DNA from: Streptomyces violaceusniger
Lineage (GTDB): Bacteria; Actinomycetota; Actinomycetes; Streptomycetales; Streptomycetaceae
Direction of reading: 5' to 3'
Length of the DNA stretch: 64,000 nucleotides
Assembly (NCBI GenBank): GCA_005405945.1
Contig: BJHW01000001.1
Span: 4,216,001-4,280,000, forward strand
Shown here: one piece after another, positions 59,229 to 64,000 of the stretch
Numbering within the stretch: the first letter of the stretch is position 1
How the letters are laid out: the number at the start of each line of letters is the position of its first letter
Made by a program: the position numbers and the translations under genes
Notes under the pieces: model-generated
Seen by the model: only the letters and a program-made list of their open reading frames with translations
The model's database searches: none
What the model was told of the DNA's origin: nothing

Positions 59229-60701
59229 GTGACTGAAACGCAGATTTCCACGATACGAACGAGCACCGCCGCCCCGGGTGCGGCGAAGACCCCCGGGCGG
59301 ACGGCCCACACCTCCTCCGGACCCGCGCTGAGCCCCCTCGGGCTGTTCACCGTGCTGCTGGGCGCGGCGCTACCGCTGATCGACTTCTTCATCGTCAATG
59401 TGGCCCTGCCCACCATGGACCGCGACCTCCATGCCGGTCCGGCCGTACTGGAGCTGGTCGTCGCCGGATACGGCGTGGCGTACGCGGTGCTGCTGGTCCT
59501 CGGCGGGCGGCTGGGCGACACCTTCGGGCGGCGCCGGCTCTTCCTCGCCGGGATGGCGGCCTTCGGTCTGACCTCGCTGGCCTGCGGGCTCGCGCCGGAC
59601 GCCTGGAGCCTGGTGGGTGCCCGGGTGGCGCAGGGCGCCTCGGCCGCGCTGATGCTTCCGCAGGTGCTGGCCACGATCCACTCCTCGACCAGCGGTTCGC
59701 GCCGCGCCCGCGCGCTCAGCATGTACGGCGCGACGGCCGGTCTGTCCATGGTCGCGGGGCAGATCCTGGGCGGTGTGCTGGTGGCCGCGGACATCGCGGG
59801 CACCGGGTGGCGCGCCGTCTTCCTGGTCAATGTGCCGGTCGCGCTGATCGGCCTGGTGCTCGCGGTCCGTACGGTCCCCGAGACCCGCTCGGAGCGGCCC
59901 GCGCCGGTGGACGTGCCGGGCACGGTGCTGCTGGCCCTGTCGCTGATCACGCTGATGGTGCCGCTGACCGAGGGGCGGGCGGCGGGCTGGCCGCTGTGGA
60001 CCTGGCTGGGTCTTGGCGCGTTCCCGTTCGTGGCCGCCGCGTTCTACGTCGTGGAGCGGCGCGCGGACCGCGCGGGGAAGACGCCGCTGCTGCCGCCGAG
60101 CCTGTTCGCGCTGCCCGGGCTGCGGCGCGGGCTGGCGATGGTGGTGCCGTTCTCGATCGGTTTCGGCGGCTTCATGTTCGTCATCGCGGTCGCGCTGCAG
60201 CAGGGGCTGCGGTACGGGCCGGTGGAGGCCGGGCTGGCGCTGGCACCGATGGCCACGACGTTCTTCGTGGCCTCGCTGATGGGGCCGCGCCTGGTGGGCC
60301 GGTACGGCAGCCGCGTGGTGACCGCGGGCGGGCTGATCCAGGCCGTGGGCATCGCGCTGCTGATGCTGGCCGTATGGCGGGACTGGCCGGATCTGTCGCT
60401 GGCCGGGCTGCTGCCGGGCGTCGCGCTGGCCGGGTTCGGACAGGGGCTCCAGCTGCCGGTGTTGATCCGGATCGTGCTGGCCGATGTGCCGAGCGAGCGG
60501 GCCGGGGTGGGGAGCGGCGTGATGGTCACCACCCAGCAGTCGGCGCTGGCGCTGGGCGTGGCGACGCTCGGCACGCTCTTCCTGTCCCTGGAGCCGTCGG
60601 CGGGCATGGGTGACGCGCTGGTCATCACGCTCGCGGCCCAGCTGGCGGCGATCGCGCTGACCCTGCTGATGAGCCTGCGGCTGCCGCGCAAGGTGGCGTA
60701 G
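59229..60701 (+). CDS. MFS transporter, DHA2-type, divergent from regulator
   Basis: 490 residues from GTG 59229. About 14 membrane segments; LPLIDFFIVNVALPTMDRDL, GGRLGDTFGRRRLF, and GATAGLSMVAGQILGGVL match drug-exporter MFS proteins. Intact. Probably controlled by the divergent MmyB-like protein. Followed by a tandem repeat (GAACAAGC units, 60712-60760) and the TetR-regulated reductase. Confidence 0.88.
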   Translation: MTETQISTIRTSTAAPGAAKTPGRTAHTSSGPALSPLGLFTVLLGAALPLIDFFIVNVALPTMDRDLHAGPAVLELVVAGYGVAYAVLLVLGGRLGDTFGRRRLFLAGMAAFGLTSLACGLAPDAWSLVGARVAQGASAALMLPQVLATIHSSTSGSRRARALSMYGATAGLSMVAGQILGGVLVAADIAGTGWRAVFLVNVPVALIGLVLAVRTVPETRSERPAPVDVPGTVLLALSLITLMVPLTEGRAAGWPLWTWLGLGAFPFVAAAFYVVERRADRAGKTPLLPPSLFALPGLRRGLAMVVPFSIGFGGFMFVIAVALQQGLRYGPVEAGLALAPMATTFFVASLMGPRLVGRYGSRVVTAGGLIQAVGIALLMLAVWRDWPDLSLAGLLPGVALAGFGQGLQLPVLIRIVLADVPSERAGVGSGVMVTTQQSALALGVATLGTLFLSLEPSAGMGDALVITLAAQLAAIALTLLMSLRLPRKVA

Positions 60702-60782
60702 GAGGTCCCGGAACAAGCGAGACGAGCGAACAAGCCGAACAAGCCGAACAAGCGGAACAGACGGCCGGGAGCGACCGGTAGG

Positions 60783-60810
60783 CGATGACAGATATTGAAA
60801 TCTGTCATCG
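60783..60810. promoter_or_regulatory. TetR operator: perfect 11-bp inverted repeat
   Basis: CGATGACAGAT-ATTGAA-ATCTGTCATCG, 72 bases before the reductase start; lower GC than its surroundings, so probably overlaps the promoter. The TetR gene is the next but one feature downstream. Confidence 0.8.
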
Positions 60811-60881
60811 CATATGCCACGCTCTTCTTGGGTACCTGTTCGTTCCCCTCTGATAGCTCGCCAGCCCAAGGAGCACCACCC

Positions 60882-61904
60882 GTGCAGAACCGCCAGCTCG
60901 GCACCACCGGCCCCCAGGTCTCCGCGATCGGCCTCGGCTGTATGGGCATGTCCCCCATGTACGGCGCCGACGTCGACCGCGCCGAGTCCATCGCCACCAT
61001 CCACGCCGCCCTCGACGCCGGGATCACCCTGCTCGACACGGGCGACTTCTACGGCATGGGCCACAACGAACTGCTCATCAACGAGGCCCTGCGCACCGCC
61101 CCCGTCGTCCGCCGCGAACGCGCCCTGACCAGCGTGAAGTTCGGTGCGCTGCGCGGCCCGGACGGCGCCTGGACCGGCCAGGACGGGCGCCCCGCCGCCG
61201 TCAAGAACTTCCTCGCGTACTCGCTCCAGCGGCTGGGCACCGACCACATCGACATCTACCGCATCGCCCGCCTCGACCCGGCCGTCCCGATCGAGGAGAC
61301 GGTCGGGGCCATCGCCGAGGCCGTACAGGCGGGTTACGTACGGCACATCGGTCTCTCGGAGGTGGGCGCCGAAACCATCCGGCGGGCCGCCGCCGTCGCC
61401 CCGATCTCGGATCTCCAGATCGAGTACTCGCTGCTCGCGCGCGGTATCGAGGACGAGATCCTGCCCGTCTGCCGTGAGCTGGGCATCGGCATCACCCCGT
61501 ACGGAGTGCTCTCGCGCGGCCTGATCAGCGGCCACTGGAGGCGGGAGCGCACCACGGACGCCCAGGACTTCCGCAGCAGGGCCCCGCGGTTCCAGGGCGA
61601 GAACCTCGACCGCAACCTCGAACTCGTGGAGGCCCTCCGCAAGATCGCCGACGCCAAGGGCGTCAGCGTCGCCCAGATCGCCATCGCGTGGGTGCTCGCG
61701 CAGGGCGTCCGGCGCTCCACCGCCATCGTCCCGCTCGTCGGGTCCCGCCGCCGCGACCAGTTGACCGAGGCCCTGGGCGCGCTTGACGTTACGCTCGACG
61801 CCGACGACCTGGCCGCCATCGAGGAGGCCGTCCCGGCGGACGCCGCCGCGGGCGACCGCTACCCGGAGGCCCAGATGGCCGCCCTCGACAGCGAGAAGAA
61901 GTAA
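60882..61904 (+). CDS. Aldo/keto reductase, His-less active-site variant
   Basis: 340 residues, TIM barrel, NADPH-dependent. GTG 60882 follows AAGGAG. LGLGCMGMSPMYG and DTGDFYGMGHNELLINEAL carry the Asp and Tyr; the Lys is in LTSVKFGALRG. The usual catalytic His (in YYQHRVDP of relatives) is Ala in IYRIARLDP, so proton relay or substrate choice differs. Downstream TetR gene starts 8 bases after its stop; the pair forms an operon with the operator upstream. Confidence 0.88.
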   Translation: MQNRQLGTTGPQVSAIGLGCMGMSPMYGADVDRAESIATIHAALDAGITLLDTGDFYGMGHNELLINEALRTAPVVRRERALTSVKFGALRGPDGAWTGQDGRPAAVKNFLAYSLQRLGTDHIDIYRIARLDPAVPIEETVGAIAEAVQAGYVRHIGLSEVGAETIRRAAAVAPISDLQIEYSLLARGIEDEILPVCRELGIGITPYGVLSRGLISGHWRRERTTDAQDFRSRAPRFQGENLDRNLELVEALRKIADAKGVSVAQIAIAWVLAQGVRRSTAIVPLVGSRRRDQLTEALGALDVTLDADDLAAIEEAVPADAAAGDRYPEAQMAALDSEKK

Positions 61905-61912
61905 GGGACCCG

Positions 61913-62503
61913 ATGCCGCCGCCCGAGACTCCCCTGACGCCCGCCCGCATCCTCGAAGCCACCGAGGACGTGCTGCGCCGCTACGGCCCCGCGAAGGCCA
62001 CGGTGGTGGACGTGGCCCGGGCGCTGGGGGTCAGCCACGGCAGCGTCTACCGCCACTTCCGCTCCAAGACGGCGCTGCGCGAGGCGGTCACCGAGCGGTG
62101 GCTGGACCAGGAGCACGACAGCCTGTCCCGCATCGCCCGCGCCAAGGGCCCGGCGGCCGACCGGCTGGAGGACTGGCTGCTCACCCTGTTCGCCGCCAAG
62201 CGCCGTAAGGCGGGCGTCGATCCGGAGCTCTTCGCCACGTACCTGGAGCTGGCCACCGAGAACAGCGAGATCACCGCGCGCCACGTCGAGACGTTGATCG
62301 ACCAGCTCACCACGATCGTCGAGAGCGGCATCGCGAGCGGGGAGTTCACGATGCGGGACGCCCGTGCCACGGGCCGGGCGCTGTGGGACGCGACGGCGCG
62401 GTTCCACGATCCCGTCTACGCGCCGCGGTGGTCGGACCCGGACATGGACCCGGCCTTCGCGGCCGTCTGCGAGCTGCTGCTGGACGGTCTTCGGGCCCGA
62501 TAG
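61913..62503 (+). CDS. TetR/AcrR-family regulator
   Basis: 196 residues. The N-terminal HTH is ATVVDVARALGVSHGSVYRH with FRSKTALREAV (residues 25-60). The C-terminal domain has the family's helical pattern. Start ATG 61913 with AAGGGA just upstream. Likely binds the palindrome at 60783-60810 and represses the aldo/keto reductase and itself. Confidence 0.9.
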   Translation: MPPPETPLTPARILEATEDVLRRYGPAKATVVDVARALGVSHGSVYRHFRSKTALREAVTERWLDQEHDSLSRIARAKGPAADRLEDWLLTLFAAKRRKAGVDPELFATYLELATENSEITARHVETLIDQLTTIVESGIASGEFTMRDARATGRALWDATARFHDPVYAPRWSDPDMDPAFAAVCELLLDGLRAR

Positions 62504-62556
62504 GGGTGTCCGGAGGTTCGTGACGCCTGCGGCGGGCCACGCGGGCTCCGCCCCTG

Positions 62557-62650
62557 GACCCCGGGGTCTGGGGCGGAGCCCCCGCGCGGCGCAGCCGCAT
62601 ATCGTCAGGTGTCGGGAAGGGGCGGGGAGGGGATCAGCCCGCCGCAGGCG
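62557..62650. repeat. Dispersed repeat C, copy 2
   Basis: About 85% like 43731-43824, with the same GGGCGGAGCCCC hairpin and GGGAAGGGGCGGGGAGGGGA segment. Lies in the convergent gap after the TetR gene; may act as terminator. Confidence 0.8.
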
Positions 62651-62736
62651 GCGCGCCCACGCGGGCGGCCACCCCGCCCACGAGGGCCGAGCTCCAGGCC
62701 AGCACCCCCCGAAGGCCACCGCCGGTCCGGCCGGGC

Positions 62737-63030
62737 TCACCCCTGGGACGCGGCCCACCACAGAATGACCGCGGCCACCGCGAAACAGGCCAGCACGATG
62801 AGGACGACCTGCCGCCGCGCCGCCGCGTCGGCGGTCATCCGCGGCGAGCCGACGGCCCCGTGCGCCTGGGCGAGGTGATCGAGCCCCTTGTGCCGGGCGC
62901 CGCCGTAGGTGATCCGCTCCTGCCAGTCGCAGTGCCGGCAGCCGAGCAGCCGCCGCCGCCCCGGACCGTAGCCGTAGCTCACCTCGAAGACCGTGCCGTC
63001 CTCGCGGATGGCGGTGATGTGGTGCGTCAC
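62737..63030 (-). CDS. Small membrane protein with CxxC / HxxxxH motif
   Basis: 97 residues from GTG 63030. The N-terminal 60 residues have GCRHCDWQERIT and HLAQAHG, a C-x2-C...H-x4-H pattern that could hold zinc. A single C-terminal helix follows (VVLIVLACFAVAAVILWWAA). Function unknown. Downstream of glyS on the same strand, about 165 bases away. Confidence 0.65.
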   Translation of the reverse strand: MTHHITAIREDGTVFEVSYGYGPGRRRLLGCRHCDWQERITYGGARHKGLDHLAQAHGAVGSPRMTADAAARRQVVLIVLACFAVAAVILWWAASQG

Positions 63031-63194
63031 GCCTCGCACGGCTGGTGAACCCCCCGTTCTGCCGAGTCGACGGGCCCCGGTGCCACGGACCTCGCGTCCG
63101 CGGCACCGGAGCCCGTCGTCGGGTATGTGTCCGGTGCCCGTTGGTCCGGGCGCGATGCCCGGGCCGTGGTCCGGGCGCGGCGGCCCTGGCCGGG

Positions 63195-64000
63195 TCAGCA
63201 GCCGATCAGACGGCCACCCAGGTAGGACTGGATCTGATCGAGGGAGATCCGCTCCTGCTTCATCGTGTCGCGCTCGCGCACGGTGACGGCGTTGTCGTCG
63301 AGCGTGTCGAAGTCCACGGTGACGCAGAACGGCGTGCCGATCTCGTCCTGGCGGCGGTAGCGGCGGCCGATCGCGCCCGCGTCGTCGAACTCGATGTTCC
63401 AGTGCTTGCGCAGGTCCGCGGCAAGCCCCTTGGCCTTCGGCGAGAGCTGCGGGTTGCGGGACAGCGGCAGCACCGCGACCTTGACCGGCGCCAGACGCGG
63501 GTCGAGCCGCATCACGGTGCGCTTCTCCATCTTGCCCTTGGCGTTGGGCGCCTCGTCCTCGACATACGCGTCGAGCATGAAGGCCAGCATCGCGCGGCCC
63601 ACGCCCGCCGCCGGCTCGATGACGTAGGGGGTCCAGCGCTCGCCGGCCTCCTGGTCGAAGTACGACAGGTCCTGGCCGGACGCCGCGGAGTGCGCCTTCA
63701 GGTCGTAGTCGGTGCGGTTGGCCACACCCTCCAGCTCGCCCCACTCCGAGCCGCCGAAGTTGAAGCGGTACTCGATGTCAGCGGTGCGCTTGGAGTAGTG
63801 GGAGAGCTTCTCCTTGGGGTGCTCGTACCACCGGATGTTCGCCTCCTGGAGGCCGAGGTCCCGGTACCAGTTCCAGCGCTGCTCCATCCAGTACTCGTGC
63901 CACTTCTCGTCCTCGCCCGGCTTGACGAAGAATTCCATCTCCATCTGCTCGAATTCGCGCGTACGGAAGATGAAGTTGCCCGGCGTGATCTCGTTGCGGA
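63195..64000 (-). CDS. glyS: Glycyl-tRNA synthetase, C-terminal part
   Basis: Class II synthetase, homodimeric type; the start lies beyond the window's right edge. Visible residues include TPGNFIFRTREFEQMEMEFF, YFDQEAGERWTPYVIEPAAG and VGRAMLAFMLDAY (motif 3 region). The anticodon-binding domain follows (RLDPRLAPVKVAVLPLSRNP through RYRRQDEIGTPFCVTVDFDT), ending LGGRLIGC. The frame is open to position 64000. Confidence 0.93.
   Translation of the reverse strand, partial: RNEITPGNFIFRTREFEQMEMEFFVKPGEDEKWHEYWMEQRWNWYRDLGLQEANIRWYEHPKEKLSHYSKRTADIEYRFNFGGSEWGELEGVANRTDYDLKAHSAASGQDLSYFDQEAGERWTPYVIEPAAGVGRAMLAFMLDAYVEDEAPNAKGKMEKRTVMRLDPRLAPVKVAVLPLSRNPQLSPKAKGLAADLRKHWNIEFDDAGAIGRRYRRQDEIGTPFCVTVDFDTLDDNAVTVRERDTMKQERISLDQIQSYLGGRLIGC

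Overview
This is a high-GC actinobacterial chromosome segment, almost certainly from a Streptomyces. The evidence is G/C-rich third codon positions, a conservon (cvn) end with paired P450s, an ABC sugar porter without its own ATPase gene, the pcaIJFHGBL gene order, an XRE/DUF397/ATP-binding triad, and GC-rich palindromic intergenic repeats. No rRNA, tRNA or CRISPR array was recognised.

Layout, left to right. 1-3.7 kb: end of a conservon (DUF742, GTPase, tandem P450). 3.8-8.6 kb: assimilatory nitrite reduction (FAD oxidoreductase, nirB, nirD), with a possible GlnR site upstream. 8.6-9.5 kb: broken ECF sigma gene and a gene remnant. 9.8-17.1 kb: LacI regulator, sugar ABC porter and GH3 glycosidase, a bxl-like xylobiose/beta-glucoside system. 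17.3-19.3 kb: large uncharacterised protein. 19.4-22.7 kb: repeat-flanked MarR/hydrolase pair, then a decayed XRE/DUF397/ATP-binding triad. 22.8-28.8 kb: oxidoreductases, a GlxA-type regulator, a HemK-like methyltransferase, and an SDR/LysR pair. 28.9-37.1 kb: protocatechuate (beta-ketoadipate) pathway pcaV-pcaIJFHGBL. 37.2-40.3 kb: a second sugar ABC porter. 40.3-43.3 kb: a pile-up of truncated genes that looks like a recombination scar or misassembly. 43.9-46.6 kb: ppdK. 47.1-55.1 kb: a minus-strand four-gene operon (see below). 55.2-64 kb: dusB, two MFS efflux genes with a MmyB-type regulator, an aldo/keto reductase with a TetR gene, a small membrane protein, and the end of glyS.

The most interesting locus is 47.1-55.1 kb. 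Four overlapping or near-contiguous genes encode an alpha/beta hydrolase, a caspase-like peptidase fused to a VMAP-C-like C-terminal domain, a MoxR AAA+ ATPase, and a SAV_2336/vWA-like protein with a long TPR tail. This matches the vWA-MoxR-VMAP ternary conflict systems predicted by comparative genomics. The hydrolase as first gene and the TPR tail are the less familiar parts.

Two features colour the whole window. About half of the larger genes carry single-base indels, often in homopolymers or short tandem repeats, so they read as two or three overlapping frames. Most look like sequencing errors rather than true pseudogenes, and I describe the gene that would result if the frame were restored. 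Second, many proteins carry low-complexity tandem-repeat insertions at termini or loops, and a palindromic intergenic repeat has entered at least two coding regions without breaking the frame.
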